A stretch of DNA of 64,000 nt from Prevotella sp. (lineage in GTDB: Bacteria; Bacteroidota; Bacteroidia; Bacteroidales; Bacteroidaceae), in assembly GCA_016901395.1 (NCBI GenBank), contig JAEAMQ010000067.1:1-64000 (forward strand), read 5' to 3'. This document shows, piece after piece, positions 41,939 through 51,302 of the stretch. Every line of letters starts with the position of its first letter. Position 1 is the first letter of the stretch. The translations under genes and the position numbers were made by a program. The notes beneath the pieces are model-generated. The model was not told the DNA's origin. It saw nothing but the letters and a program-made list of their open reading frames with translations, and searched no databases.

Positions 41939-43261
41939 ATGAAGGTACTAAAATTTGGAGGAACTTCAGTAGGAAGTCCAGAACGCATGAAGAGTGTTGC
42001 CTCCCTGATTACAGAATCTGGAGAACCTACATTTGTTGTGCTCTCAGCCATGAGCGGCACCACTAACTCACTCGTTGAAATCTGTGACTACCTCTATAAG
42101 AAGAATCCGGAGGGCGCCAACGAAGTCATCAACAATCTGGAGAAGAAGTATCAGAAGCATGTTCCTGAGCTTTATTCTACGGAGGAGTTCCGCAAGAAGA
42201 CCAACGACTTCCTGACAGAGAAATTCAATTACCTACGCACTTTTACCAAAGATATCTTCACCAGCTTTGAGGAGAAGACCATTGTAGCACAGGGAGAGGT
42301 TATCTCCACCAACATGGTTATCAACTATCTGCAGGAGACCGGCATCAAGGCCGTGCTGCTCGATGCGCTCGAATTCATGCGCACAGACAAGAATGCCGAG
42401 CCCGACATGCAGTATATCCGCGAGAAACTGCAGGCCATCATGAAGGAAAACGAAGGCTATCAGATTTATATCACACAGGGTTTCATCTGCCGCAACGCCT
42501 ACGGCGAGATCGATAACCTGCAGCGTGGAGGCTCTGATTACACTGCTTCGCTCATCGGTGCTGCCCTGCCCGCCGAAGAAATCCAGATCTGGACCGACAT
42601 CGACGGCATGCACAACAATGACCCGCGCATCGTGAAACATACCGAAGCCATCCATCAGCTCAACTTCGAGGAGGCTGCCGAGTTGGCTTATTTCGGTGCC
42701 AAAATCCTCCACCCCACCTGCATTCAGCCTGCCAAATATGCCGGCATCCCCGTGAGACTGAAGAACACGATGGAGCCGAAGGCCGACGGAACGATCATCG
42801 ACAACGTGCTCGTGCGCGGCAAAATCAAGGCTATCGCTGCCAAAGACAACATCACCGCCATCAAGATCAAGTCGTCGAGGATGCTTCTGGCCACGGGCTT
42901 CCTGAGAAAAATCTTCGAGATTTTCGAAAGCTATCAGACCCCCATCGACATGATTGCGACTTCCGAGGTCGGCGTTTCCATGAGTATTGACAATGCCACC
43001 CACCTCAACAAGATTGTCGACGAACTGAAGAAATACGGCACTGTGACGGTCGATTCTGATATGTGTATCATCTGTGTTGTGGGCGATCTCGACTGGAGCA
43101 ATCTTGGTTTTGAGACATGGGCCACAGACGCGATGAAGGATATCCCAGTGCGCATGATCAGCTACGGCGGCAGCAACTACAACATCTCGTTCCTCATCAA
43201 GGAATCCGACAAGAAGCGGGCACTGCAGAATTTGAGCGACACGCTCTTTAACAAGAAGTAA
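41939..43261 (+). CDS. lysC: Aspartate kinase
   Basis: Phosphorylates aspartate, the entry step to lysine, threonine and methionine, 440 residues and monofunctional. The kinase domain opens VLKFGGTSVGSPERM, with SAMSGTTNSLV and the substrate region RGGSDYTASLIGAAL and TDIDGMHNNDPR. The C-terminal ~130 residues form two ACT domains (KIKSSRMLLATGFLRKIFEI; CIICVVGDLDWSN) for end-product control. It is followed by lysA after 20 bp, so the pair provides the first and last steps of lysine synthesis. Confidence 0.95.
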   Translation: MKVLKFGGTSVGSPERMKSVASLITESGEPTFVVLSAMSGTTNSLVEICDYLYKKNPEGANEVINNLEKKYQKHVPELYSTEEFRKKTNDFLTEKFNYLRTFTKDIFTSFEEKTIVAQGEVISTNMVINYLQETGIKAVLLDALEFMRTDKNAEPDMQYIREKLQAIMKENEGYQIYITQGFICRNAYGEIDNLQRGGSDYTASLIGAALPAEEIQIWTDIDGMHNNDPRIVKHTEAIHQLNFEEAAELAYFGAKILHPTCIQPAKYAGIPVRLKNTMEPKADGTIIDNVLVRGKIKAIAAKDNITAIKIKSSRMLLATGFLRKIFEIFESYQTPIDMIATSEVGVSMSIDNATHLNKIVDELKKYGTVTVDSDMCIICVVGDLDWSNLGFETWATDAMKDIPVRMISYGGSNYNISFLIKESDKKRALQNLSDTLFNKK

Positions 43262-43281
43262 GAATTTGACACGACACAGTC

Positions 43282-44463
43282 ATGAAAGGTTGTTTTCCAG
43301 TAGATAAATTTCAAGATATCCAGACCCCGTTCTATTATTATGATACCCAAATCCTGCAAGATACTGTCACCACAGCCTTGCAGGAGGCAGGCAAACACGA
43401 GAACTTCGTGGTCCATTATGCAGTGAAGGCGAATGCCAATCCCAAAGTGCTGCATATCATTTCACGAGCAGGACTGGGTGCCGACTGTGTCAGCGGCGGC
43501 GAGATAGAGGCCAGCCTTGAGGCTGGTTTCCCCTCCAACAAGATAGTCTTTGCCGGTGTAGGCAAGAGCGATTGGGAAATCAATCTGGCTCTCGACGCCG
43601 ACATTTTCTGCTTTAATGTAGAGAGCATTGCCGAGCTGGAGGTCATCAATGAGCTGGCTATGGCCAAGGGAAAGACGGCCCGTGTGTGCTTCCGCATCAA
43701 TCCCGATGTCGATGCCCACACCCATGCCAACATCACTACCGGACTTGCCGAGAACAAGTTTGGCATCGCGATGGACGACATGGAGAGCGCTATCCTCAAG
43801 GCCAACGATATGAAGGGCATCACTTTCATCGGTCTTCACTTCCATATCGGTAGCCAAATCCTCGACATGAGCAGCTTCGAAGCACTCTGCAAACGCATCA
43901 ACGACTTGCAGGACCAGCTGGAAAGCAAGGGCATTCAGGTCAAGGAAATCAATGTCGGAGGTGGTCTGGGCATCGACTATGAAGATCCCAACGGACACCT
44001 TATCCCCGACTTCAAGAACTTCTTCGACACCTACAGCAACGGACTGAGGCTCCGTCCCGGCCAGCATCTTCACTTCGAGTTGGGCCGTGCGATGGTTGCC
44101 CAGATGGGATCGCTCATCAGCCGCACCCTCTATGTGAAGCAAGGCACGGTCAAGAAGTTTGCCATCCTCGATGCCGGCATGACCGACCTCATCCGTCCCG
44201 CACTCTACCAGGCCTACCACAAGATAGAGAACATCAGCAATGACGGACCCGAAGCCACTTACGATGTGGTGGGGCCTATCTGTGAATCGAGCGATGTGTT
44301 TGCCAAAGACTATTCACTCAACGAGATCCATCGTGGCGACCTGATTGCCATCCGCTCCGCAGGGGCCTACGGCGAAATCATGGCGAGCCAATACAATTGC
44401 AGACGTCTGCCGACGGGATACACCTCGGAAGACTTGAAAGTCTGCGAATGTCATCAGAAATGA
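43282..44463 (+). CDS. lysA: Diaminopimelate decarboxylase
   Basis: Decarboxylates meso-diaminopimelate to lysine using PLP, 393 residues. The PLP lysine is in VVHYAVKANANP. Other landmarks are ADCVSGGEIEASLEAG, FHIGSQILD, NVGGGLGIDY and the second-subunit catalytic segment GPICESSDVF. The last bases overlap the next gene's start (ATGA). Confidence 0.95.
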   Translation: MKGCFPVDKFQDIQTPFYYYDTQILQDTVTTALQEAGKHENFVVHYAVKANANPKVLHIISRAGLGADCVSGGEIEASLEAGFPSNKIVFAGVGKSDWEINLALDADIFCFNVESIAELEVINELAMAKGKTARVCFRINPDVDAHTHANITTGLAENKFGIAMDDMESAILKANDMKGITFIGLHFHIGSQILDMSSFEALCKRINDLQDQLESKGIQVKEINVGGGLGIDYEDPNGHLIPDFKNFFDTYSNGLRLRPGQHLHFELGRAMVAQMGSLISRTLYVKQGTVKKFAILDAGMTDLIRPALYQAYHKIENISNDGPEATYDVVGPICESSDVFAKDYSLNEIHRGDLIAIRSAGAYGEIMASQYNCRRLPTGYTSEDLKVCECHQK

Positions 44464-45653
44464 ACTTCCTCACATTCGACAATTTCACCATCATCTCAAG
44501 CCTCGTGCTTCTCTTTCTGAGCATTGTCACACCAATGCTCAACCCCTTTTTTCGTTTTAAAAAGAAAGAATATTCCCCCGAAGCGCCTTCCGACACATCC
44601 CCTACAACACTCCCTCCGCTATCCATTGTACTTACTCCGTTTGACGATATCGTCGGATTGAGAAACAATCTGCCCCACCTTCTCCAGCAGGATTATCCGG
44701 CTGGATATCAGGTGATTGTCGTCATCGAGCAGGGCGACCACGATGCGGAGGCTGTTATTGGAAGCATCAGGGATGCCACTCTTCACCATACCAGTCCACA
44801 GTCTGTAGCAAATCTCTACGTCACCTACATTCCGAAATCTTCACGATACATCAGCCGCAAGAAATTAGCCATCACACTTGGTATTAAGGCGGCCCAGACC
44901 GAATGGATCTTACTCACGGAAACGGCCTGTCGGCCAACCTCAGACCTATGGCTCAGCAGCATGGCCCGGCACTGCTCCGAAGACCACCATTTGATAATTG
45001 GTTATGGGAAATTCAACGACGAGACCTCATCCTATCGGCGTTTTGAACGACTGCAGACATCCTATTATCTCATGCGTGAAGCCTCACGGGGAACCGTCTA
45101 TCGTGACAACAGCTTCAACGTGATGTTCCGCAAGAGCGACTTCATGGCTGGCGACGGCTATCTCGGCAATCTTAACCTCATGCGGGGCGAATACGATTTT
45201 CTGGTGAACAAGCACGCTCTCCAAGGTGCCACGTCACTGGAGACCGCCGAGGAAGCATGGCTCACAGAGGACGAGCCCACCGATAAGAGTTGGCTCAACC
45301 GCCACATCTACTATCTCGAATCGCGCAAATCGCTCGACCGTGGCCTTGCCCATCGCATCCTCTTCAACCTCGACCAGACGGCCCTGCACCTCAACCTGCT
45401 GTTGCAGTTGGGGTTCATCGCCAGTGCAGCCATCCTGCAAAACTGGACCTTGCTTAGCGCCGCAGCCCTCTCGCTCATCATCACTTTCACCTTCCGCACC
45501 CTGCTCTGCGGCAGGGCCCTGCGCTCCTTCGACGAGGATATCTCACCGATAGGGGCCGTATTCTATGAAATCAGCATCGTCTGGCACCAGCTATGGTACA
45601 TGATTCGCTACCGTCTGGCAGACAAGCGCGACTTTACGACCCATAAGCTCTAA
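44460..45653 (+). CDS. Membrane-anchored GT2-family glycosyltransferase
   Basis: About 397 residues. The start at 44460 overlaps the lysA stop (ATGA) and gives MNFLTFDNFTIISSL with one N-terminal membrane helix. A GT-A domain follows (LSIVLTPFDDIVGLRNNLPH, YQVIVVIEQGDHDAE), although the usual DxD position reads LTETACRP, so the metal-binding motif is weak. Two hydrophobic segments near 305-345 and an amphipathic C-terminus suggest membrane attachment. It probably works with the next gene, 5 bp downstream. Acceptor unknown. Confidence 0.75.
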   Translation: MNFLTFDNFTIISSLVLLFLSIVTPMLNPFFRFKKKEYSPEAPSDTSPTTLPPLSIVLTPFDDIVGLRNNLPHLLQQDYPAGYQVIVVIEQGDHDAEAVIGSIRDATLHHTSPQSVANLYVTYIPKSSRYISRKKLAITLGIKAAQTEWILLTETACRPTSDLWLSSMARHCSEDHHLIIGYGKFNDETSSYRRFERLQTSYYLMREASRGTVYRDNSFNVMFRKSDFMAGDGYLGNLNLMRGEYDFLVNKHALQGATSLETAEEAWLTEDEPTDKSWLNRHIYYLESRKSLDRGLAHRILFNLDQTALHLNLLLQLGFIASAAILQNWTLLSAAALSLIITFTFRTLLCGRALRSFDEDISPIGAVFYEISIVWHQLWYMIRYRLADKRDFTTHKL

Positions 45654-45658
45654 ACCCT

Positions 45659-46822
45659 ATGGAACGACTGAAGGTATTGCTGTTCATCTCGCCCAAGGTA
45701 GATGCTCAGCCTGTCAACCATGAGTTGACCACCAGTTTGGCCCTCACTCTGAAAGATGAGGCCGATGTCGACCTGCGCACATCATGGAATGGAATGGATG
45801 CCGACGCGCTCCGGTCCTACCATATCATCCATATCTTCGGTTGCTGGAACCTGCCTTCGGCCCATTTGATGACGAAGGCCCACCGTCTACATATCCCCAC
45901 CGTCTACTCGCCCTTGGGCGGACTGCAGCCCTGGATTATCCGCAAACACCGTTCCTCCTACGACTACACGCTGCAGCGACAAGTTATCCAGAAGGCATCT
46001 GCCATCCACGTTTGCAGCAACTTGGAGAGTGAGAAGTTTGCACGATTGGGCTGGAATCCACGGTCCATATTAATCAAAAATCCCATCCTCACCAGTCTGA
46101 TTACCTTTGAGGAGATGGGGAAGGCCATGCTCCGTCTCTATCGCAAGGTGCTCGACACCCAGGCCCGACTGCTGCTCGACGAGCATTCACGCCAAGCCAT
46201 CGGCCATCTGCTGGAGTTGGGGGTGGACAAGGATGTGCTTTTCGACCATCAGCATTGTCAGGCGATGAAGGAAAATCTTGCCCTGCTCACCGACGCAGAC
46301 TGGCGACGTGTCATGATTTATGCCGCCGACGAGCACATTGTTACAATTTTGAGAAAAGGTCTCGAACGAATACAATTTGTTGCTCCTGAAGTCGTTATAG
46401 AGCAAATAGACCGTTTCCCAGAACTGCAGCAATATGCTGAGGGCGACCTGAAGAGCAACGAGTTATGCTATCAACATCCCTCGACGATGGCCCGTCTCGA
46501 TGCCAATCTGAAGGAACTGGAGGTGAACGAGCGCAAACTCTGTATCGAATTGCTCAATCTGAAACACGAGATTACCCGTCATCAGGCACCCCTGCTCCAT
46601 CTGGCCAACATCTATTCGACCATCCGGTTTCTCGACATGGACGAGGATAGAATCAAGGAAATCGCCCGGGAGATGGGGCTGGCCGACTTTGCCGAACGGC
46701 TCATGGCGGTGCTCCGCGATGTCATGCGCCTTTCAGAGGGCTTCATGCCTTTCCATCTGAAAGACGACAAGGGCTATAAGGAGCTAAGCCAAAACATCAC
46801 CAAGTTCAACACCTGGAACTGA
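45659..46822 (+). CDS. GT4-like half domain joined to a helical region
   Basis: 387 residues. Residues 1-150 resemble the N-terminal Rossmann half of GT4 glycosyltransferases (HIIHIFGCWNLPSAHLMTKA, PTVYSPLGGLQPW, QKASAIHVCSNLESEKF). The expected C-terminal nucleotide-sugar domain is missing. Residues 150-387 are charged and helical (DEDRIKEIAREMGLADFAER) with no family I recognise. It follows the GT2 gene by 5 bp. It could be a non-catalytic partner of that enzyme or a sugar-binding regulator. Confidence 0.65.
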   Translation: MERLKVLLFISPKVDAQPVNHELTTSLALTLKDEADVDLRTSWNGMDADALRSYHIIHIFGCWNLPSAHLMTKAHRLHIPTVYSPLGGLQPWIIRKHRSSYDYTLQRQVIQKASAIHVCSNLESEKFARLGWNPRSILIKNPILTSLITFEEMGKAMLRLYRKVLDTQARLLLDEHSRQAIGHLLELGVDKDVLFDHQHCQAMKENLALLTDADWRRVMIYAADEHIVTILRKGLERIQFVAPEVVIEQIDRFPELQQYAEGDLKSNELCYQHPSTMARLDANLKELEVNERKLCIELLNLKHEITRHQAPLLHLANIYSTIRFLDMDEDRIKEIAREMGLADFAERLMAVLRDVMRLSEGFMPFHLKDDKGYKELSQNITKFNTWN

Positions 46823-46879
46823 GATACACCCACCAAGACATCATATCACTGCACAACCTCATCATCAATCAGACAGCGT

Positions 46880-48871
46880 ATGAAAAACAAGTATAATATT
46901 GAGAAGGACATGAGGTACCTCGAACTGCTCGCCAAGACATTTCCTACCGTGGCCGAAGCAAGTACCGAAATCATCAACCTGCAGGCCATTCTCAACCTGC
47001 CGAAGGCCACAGAGCACTTTCTGGCCGATCTTCACGGAGAATATGAGGCTTTTCAGCACGTACTGAAAAACGCCTCTGGCAACATCAAGCGCAAGGTAAA
47101 CGAGCTGTTTGGCATCTCCCTGCGCGAGAGCGAGAAGCGCGAACTCTGCACGTTGATATACTATCCTGAGCAGAAATTAGAACTCGTAAAGGATACCGAA
47201 AAAGACATCAACGACTGGTATCACATCACCATCCACCGTCTGGTGGCTGTCTGTCGCGACGTGTCAAGCAAATATACCCGCTCGAAGGTGCGCAAGACCC
47301 TTCCCTCAGACTTCTCGTATATCATTCAGGAATTGCTCGACGAGCGCAGCGAGGATATCAACAAGGCAGCCTACATCAATGTTATTATCGACACAATCAT
47401 CTCCACCGGACGTGCCGACGACTTCATCATTGCCATTGCCAACGTGATACAGCGACTGGCCATCGACCAGCTGCACATCCTCGGCGATCTCTTCGACCGG
47501 GGACCGGGAGCCCATCGCATCATCGACCTCATGGCCCAATACAAGCATTGGGACATCACCTGGGGCAACCACGACATCCTATGGATGGGTGCCGCCGCGG
47601 GCAACAACTCATGCATCTGCACCGTCATACGCCTCTCTCTGCGCTACGCCAACCTCGTGACGCTCGAAGACGGATATGGCATCAACCTCGTGCCGCTGGC
47701 CACCTTTGCGATGGAACACTACGACCAGGACCCCTGCACGGAGTTTATTCCGAAGATTTCAGACCCCAACAGCCACATCGACGAGAAGACCATCCGACTC
47801 ACAGCACAGATGCACAAGGCCATTGCCGTGCTGAGTTTCAAACTCGAGGCCCAGCTCTTTGACGAGCATCCCGAATGGAACATGCAAGACCGGAAGCTCC
47901 TCGACCACATCGACTACAAGAAGGGTACCATCACACTCGGCGGCAAGGAGTATGCACTCACCACCTGCTCCTTCCCCACCATCGACCCCAAGCATCCCAA
48001 CATGCTTACCCCCGAGGAGCAAGACCTCATCAAAAAGCTCCACCACAGCTTCTCCGTGAGCGAGAAACTGCAGAAACACATGAAGATATTGCTGGCCCAC
48101 GGTTGCATGTATGGCATCTACAATAACAACCTGCTCTTCCACGCTTCAGTGCCCCTTACCGATGATGGGAAACTCAAGGAGGTTGAAATCTATCCCGGCA
48201 ACACATGTTCAGGCATCGGACTGATGAAAGAAATAGGGAGACTCATCCGCAGCGCCTACCAGTCGGATGCGTCAAACGAGGAAAAGAAATATGCCATCGA
48301 CTTCTTTTATTACTTATGGTGTGGGGCCAACAGTCCATTGTTTGACAAAAACAAGATGGCCACCTTCGAGCGCTATTTCATTGCCGAGAAGGAGACCCAC
48401 AAGGAGCAGAAGGGCAACTATTTCAAGTTCCGCGACAATGAGGAAGTCTGCGATTACATCATGGACTCGTTTGAGGTGACGGGCGACAATCGTCATATCA
48501 TCAACGGACACGTGCCGGTACACGTGGGCGACGGGGAAAATCCCATCAAGGCCAACGGCAAACTGATGGTGATCGACGGCGGTTTCTCGCAGGCCTATCA
48601 CAAGGAGACGGGTATAGCCGGCTACACGCTGGTGTACCACAGCCGCGGCTTCCAGCTTGTTCAGCACGAACCTTTCACCAGCACCAAGGATGCCATAGAG
48701 CGAGGAACCGACATCAAGTCGACCACACAGATTGTCGAGATGTCGTCAAACCGCATGCTGGTGGCCGACACCGACATCGGCAAGGAACTCAGAAGCCAGA
48801 TTGCCGACCTGGAGGAATTGCTCTATGCTTACCGCCACGGATTTATCAAGGAGAGTGAGAATAGGAAGTAA
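46880..48871 (+). CDS. fbp: Fructose-1,6-bisphosphatase class III
   Basis: Gluconeogenic phosphatase of the Firmicutes/Bacteroidota type, 663 residues, the usual length. It belongs to the metallophosphatase fold: ADLHGEYEAFQHVLKNASGN carries the first metal ligands (D, H), LGDLFDRGPGAHRII the GDxxDRG motif, WGNHDILWMGAAAGN the GNHD motif. Further His ligands lie in AHGCMYG and INGHVPVH. It is apparently monocistronic. It is followed by a repeat-rich intergenic island without a clear terminator. Confidence 0.96.
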   Translation: MKNKYNIEKDMRYLELLAKTFPTVAEASTEIINLQAILNLPKATEHFLADLHGEYEAFQHVLKNASGNIKRKVNELFGISLRESEKRELCTLIYYPEQKLELVKDTEKDINDWYHITIHRLVAVCRDVSSKYTRSKVRKTLPSDFSYIIQELLDERSEDINKAAYINVIIDTIISTGRADDFIIAIANVIQRLAIDQLHILGDLFDRGPGAHRIIDLMAQYKHWDITWGNHDILWMGAAAGNNSCICTVIRLSLRYANLVTLEDGYGINLVPLATFAMEHYDQDPCTEFIPKISDPNSHIDEKTIRLTAQMHKAIAVLSFKLEAQLFDEHPEWNMQDRKLLDHIDYKKGTITLGGKEYALTTCSFPTIDPKHPNMLTPEEQDLIKKLHHSFSVSEKLQKHMKILLAHGCMYGIYNNNLLFHASVPLTDDGKLKEVEIYPGNTCSGIGLMKEIGRLIRSAYQSDASNEEKKYAIDFFYYLWCGANSPLFDKNKMATFERYFIAEKETHKEQKGNYFKFRDNEEVCDYIMDSFEVTGDNRHIINGHVPVHVGDGENPIKANGKLMVIDGGFSQAYHKETGIAGYTLVYHSRGFQLVQHEPFTSTKDAIERGTDIKSTTQIVEMSSNRMLVADTDIGKELRSQIADLEELLYAYRHGFIKESENRK

Positions 48872-48902
48872 AAGCCCTATCAACACACACAGCCAGCCCC
48901 TA

Positions 48903-48940
48903 CAGCCTCTCCCCCTTACCCCTCCCCCACAGGGAGGGGA
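48903..48940 (-). repeat. GC-rich dispersed repeat, family C (inverted copy)
   Basis: CAGCCTCTCCCCCTTACCCC followed by TCCCCCACAGGGAGGGGAG. The reverse complement matches 49134-49172 closely, so the two face each other about 190 bp apart. Confidence 0.75.
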
Positions 48941-49051
48941 GTAAAATGTCTGTCTACTGGGGCTGGCGCGTGGGAATAACTATATTTATTTACTGAATAT
49001 TTGGCAACCTTTCGGTTGTCGAATGGGGCTCCGCAAAAGAATGACAGACGC

Positions 49052-49081
49052 TTTGTAGGGGCATGCCCCGTGCATGCCCGC
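49052..49081 (+). repeat. Dispersed repeat, family B (copy 3)
   Basis: TTTGTAGGGGCATGCCCCGT then GCATGCCCGC, one mismatch from copy 1 at 24714-24743. Confidence 0.75.
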
Positions 49082-49133
49082 ATCAAAACAATCATTATTT
49101 TGTCATCATAAAATCATCCCCCAAACATATCAC

Positions 49134-49172
49134 TCCCCTCCCTGTGGGGGAGGGGCAAGGGGGAGAGGCTGC
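49134..49172 (+). repeat. GC-rich dispersed repeat, family C
   Basis: CCCCTCCCTGTGGGGGAGGG with an AAGGGGGAGAGGCTG block, matching 24644-24680 in order and orientation. Confidence 0.75.
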
Positions 49173-49340
49173 AGGGGCGTGAGAAACTCTCGGGAACAAA
49201 AAAACCTCCACGAGCAACATCTCCTCCGCTGACTCCCCCTGATAAATTTTGACAAAACGGGGACACAACACCCGTGCCATACCCATTCCAAAACGATATA
49301 ATCCCCCCTGCTCAACCCCAATAAACAAAGGGGTTTACAA

Positions 49341-49438
49341 TTAGGTACTAATCGCGTCACGATTCGATAGTAATCGCAAGACGATTCGATAGTATTCTCC
49401 AAGCGATTAGTACCTAATCGTAAAGCCATTAGATAGTC
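49341..49438. repeat. Dispersed 18-nt repeat units (locus 5)
   Basis: CGATTCGATAGTAATCGC at 49360-49377 and CGATTCGATAGTATTCTC at 49382-49399 are tandem with a 22-nt period. AGCGATTAGTACCTAATCG (49402-49420) and CCATTAGATAGTCC (49425-49438) are diverged relatives. This is the densest of the six loci. Confidence 0.8.
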
Positions 49439-49500
49439 CTGTGTGAAGCATTAAAAAATTAGTGGTAATAAAACAGGACAATTCCGACTCATAACTACAT

Positions 49501-49549
49501 AAAAAAGCCATCCGCATCCCCCTCAACATACGAGGCAGATGCGGATGGC
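49501..49549 (-). terminator. Terminator of the DUF3127 gene
   Basis: A 12-bp stem (GCCATCCGCATC 49507-49518 with GATGCGGATGGC 49538-49549) is followed on the minus strand by a six-U tract (AAAAAA at 49501-49506). Confidence 0.88.
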
Positions 49550-49569
49550 AATTATCTTTGATTATCTGC

Positions 49570-49980
49570 TTAGAAGGGCAGATCGTCAGTACCGTCAGAC
49601 GTTCCTGCCATAGGATCGGCAGCCGTAGGAGCCTGTGCCATACCCTGAGCAGGAGCAGCAGCGGGCTGACTCTGTGCACCCATGGCATTGGGATCAACAT
49701 GGTCTACACGGAATGCACTGATATCATTGAAATAACGGTCCTGCCATGCACGGGCGTTGATGTCGAGCCACACGTGCACGCTGTCACCCTGATGGATGTT
49801 GAACTGCTCCAACTTATCCGCGCCAAACACGCGGAAAAGACAAGCACGGGGATACTGGTCTTTGGTCTGAATGACAAATTCCTGTGACTTCCAAGCATTT
49901 CCTGTACGATTGGAAACACCCTCTTTGGCTGGATATTCCTTGATGATGATGCCTTCTACTTCTATTCCTTGCAATGCCAT
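49570..49980 (-). CDS. DUF3127 family OB-fold protein with SSB-like C-terminal tip
   Basis: 136 residues. The first 100 residues match the Bacteroidota DUF3127 family (GIIIKEYPAKEGVSNRTGNA, WKSQEFVIQTKDQYPR, DSVHVWLDINARAW), a small predicted OB fold. A linker rich in Q, P, A and G follows. The chain ends DGTDDLPF, much like the acidic tip by which SSB recruits repair and replication proteins. It is not canonical SSB. The beta clamp gene dnaN starts 191 bp away, divergently. DNA or RNA binding is inferred. It ends at a strong terminator. Confidence 0.83.
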   Translation of the reverse strand: MALQGIEVEGIIIKEYPAKEGVSNRTGNAWKSQEFVIQTKDQYPRACLFRVFGADKLEQFNIHQGDSVHVWLDINARAWQDRYFNDISAFRVDHVDPNAMGAQSQPAAAPAQGMAQAPTAADPMAGTSDGTDDLPF

Positions 49981-50124
49981 TACGATTGTTATTTTAAATG
50001 ATTAGCATAAATTTTCGATATGCGAAATTAAGCAAAATCTTCATAAAAAGCAAACTTTTATCCTTTAAAAAACAAAAAAAGAGAAAAATATGCGATTGTG
50101 TCATTCCTTTACCCTTTTTTTTAT

Positions 50125-50132
50125 TAACTTTG
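50125..50132 (+). promoter_or_regulatory. -7 promoter element of dnaN
   Basis: TAACTTTG lies 39 bp before the dnaN start codon. The nearest upstream ATTG is 26 bp away, further than usual. Confidence 0.45.
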
Positions 50133-50171
50133 TGAGTAATTAAATGAAACAAAACAAATAAGATTATACTC

Positions 50172-51296
50172 ATGAGATTTACGTTATCCAGTACTGCCCT
50201 TAACAGTAGATTGCAGACACTTTCCAAGGTTATCAACACCAAGAACTCTCTTCCGATTTTGGAGAGTTTCCTGTTTCAGTTGCGCAATGGTCAGCTCACC
50301 ATTACCGCTTCCGACAGTGAGAACATCATGCAATCCACATTATCCATCGAAGGTTCTGATGCCGACGGCGACTTCGCAGTACCCAGCCACACCATCTTGG
50401 ATGCTGTCAAGGAACTGCCCGAGCAGCCTCTCAACTTCGATGTCAATCTCTCTACATTCGAGGTGACGGTAGGTTATCAGAATGGGCAATATCATTTTGC
50501 AGCACAGAACGCACAGGAATACCCGCACAACGAGCCCATCGCTGGCGACGTGCACGTCATTACCATTGATGCAGAGCTTCTGAGCGACAACATCAACCGT
50601 ACACTGTTTGCCACCGACAACAACGAAATCCGTCCAGTGATGAATGGTATTTTCTTCGACCTCACAGCCGACTGTCTGGCATTTGTAGCCAGCGACGGAC
50701 ACAAATTAGTGCGTTGCCGCAACTACAGCATCAAGAGTGAGGTGCCTGCCTCTCTTATCCTTCCGAAGAAGCCTGCCACACTGCTGAAAAACAGTCTGGC
50801 CAAGGAGCATGGCGACGTGGTTATCAAGTTCAACCAGCAGTCGGCCGAAATCCGCTTCTCCGAGGGCGTGCTCATCTGTAGACTTATCGAGGGCGTGTTC
50901 CCCAACTACAATGCCGCCATACCCAAAGACAACCCCAACGAGCTGTCCATCGACCGCAAGGTGCTGCAGAGTGCCATCCGCCGCGTGTTGCCCTTTGCCA
51001 GCATGAGCAGTCAGCTGGTGCGTTTCCGTCTCGATGCCGGCAGTCTGGAGATTTCTTCAGAAGACCTTGACTTTGCTACCAGCGCCAAGGAGCAGCTCAT
51101 CTGCGAATACAACGGTCAGCCGCTGCAGATAGGATTCCGCGGCGATTTCCTCATGGAAATCCTCAACTCTATTGATACCGACGAGATCAAGATTCAGCTC
51201 GGCGACCCCAGCCGTGCAGGTATAGTGTTGCCCTCCACTCAACCTGAAAACGAGGACATGCTCATGCTGATCATGCCGTTGTTGCTCAATGATTAA
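50172..51296 (+). CDS. dnaN: DNA polymerase III beta sliding clamp
   Basis: 374 residues, forms the ring clamp that tethers polymerase. Three repeated clamp domains are visible: LQTLSKVINTKNSLPILESF in the first, ATDNNEIRPVMNGIFFDL in the second and the C-terminal LMLIMPLLLND, the typical Bacteroidota ending. It starts an apparent operon with the exonuclease (6 bp gap), DUF4835 and recN. Confidence 0.96.
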   Translation: MRFTLSSTALNSRLQTLSKVINTKNSLPILESFLFQLRNGQLTITASDSENIMQSTLSIEGSDADGDFAVPSHTILDAVKELPEQPLNFDVNLSTFEVTVGYQNGQYHFAAQNAQEYPHNEPIAGDVHVITIDAELLSDNINRTLFATDNNEIRPVMNGIFFDLTADCLAFVASDGHKLVRCRNYSIKSEVPASLILPKKPATLLKNSLAKEHGDVVIKFNQQSAEIRFSEGVLICRLIEGVFPNYNAAIPKDNPNELSIDRKVLQSAIRRVLPFASMSSQLVRFRLDAGSLEISSEDLDFATSAKEQLICEYNGQPLQIGFRGDFLMEILNSIDTDEIKIQLGDPSRAGIVLPSTQPENEDMLMLIMPLLLND

Positions 51297-51302
51297 CAGG
51301 AA

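Larger units (their letters stand above)
48872..49569. other. Repeat-rich intergenic island 48.9-49.6 kb
   Basis: About 700 bp between convergent genes. It contains family C repeats at 48903-48940 (inverted) and 49134-49172, family B at 49052-49081, three 18-nt type units at 49341-49438 and the DUF3127 terminator at 49501-49549. The same B plus C plus 18-nt combination occurs at 24.6-25.2 kb. No gene recognised. Confidence 0.65.

Noticed and set aside
49570-49980. Annotation of this gene as the replicative SSB
   Set aside because: Only the acidic tip resembles SSB; the domain matches DUF3127 and lacks the usual SSB opening and aromatic pattern.
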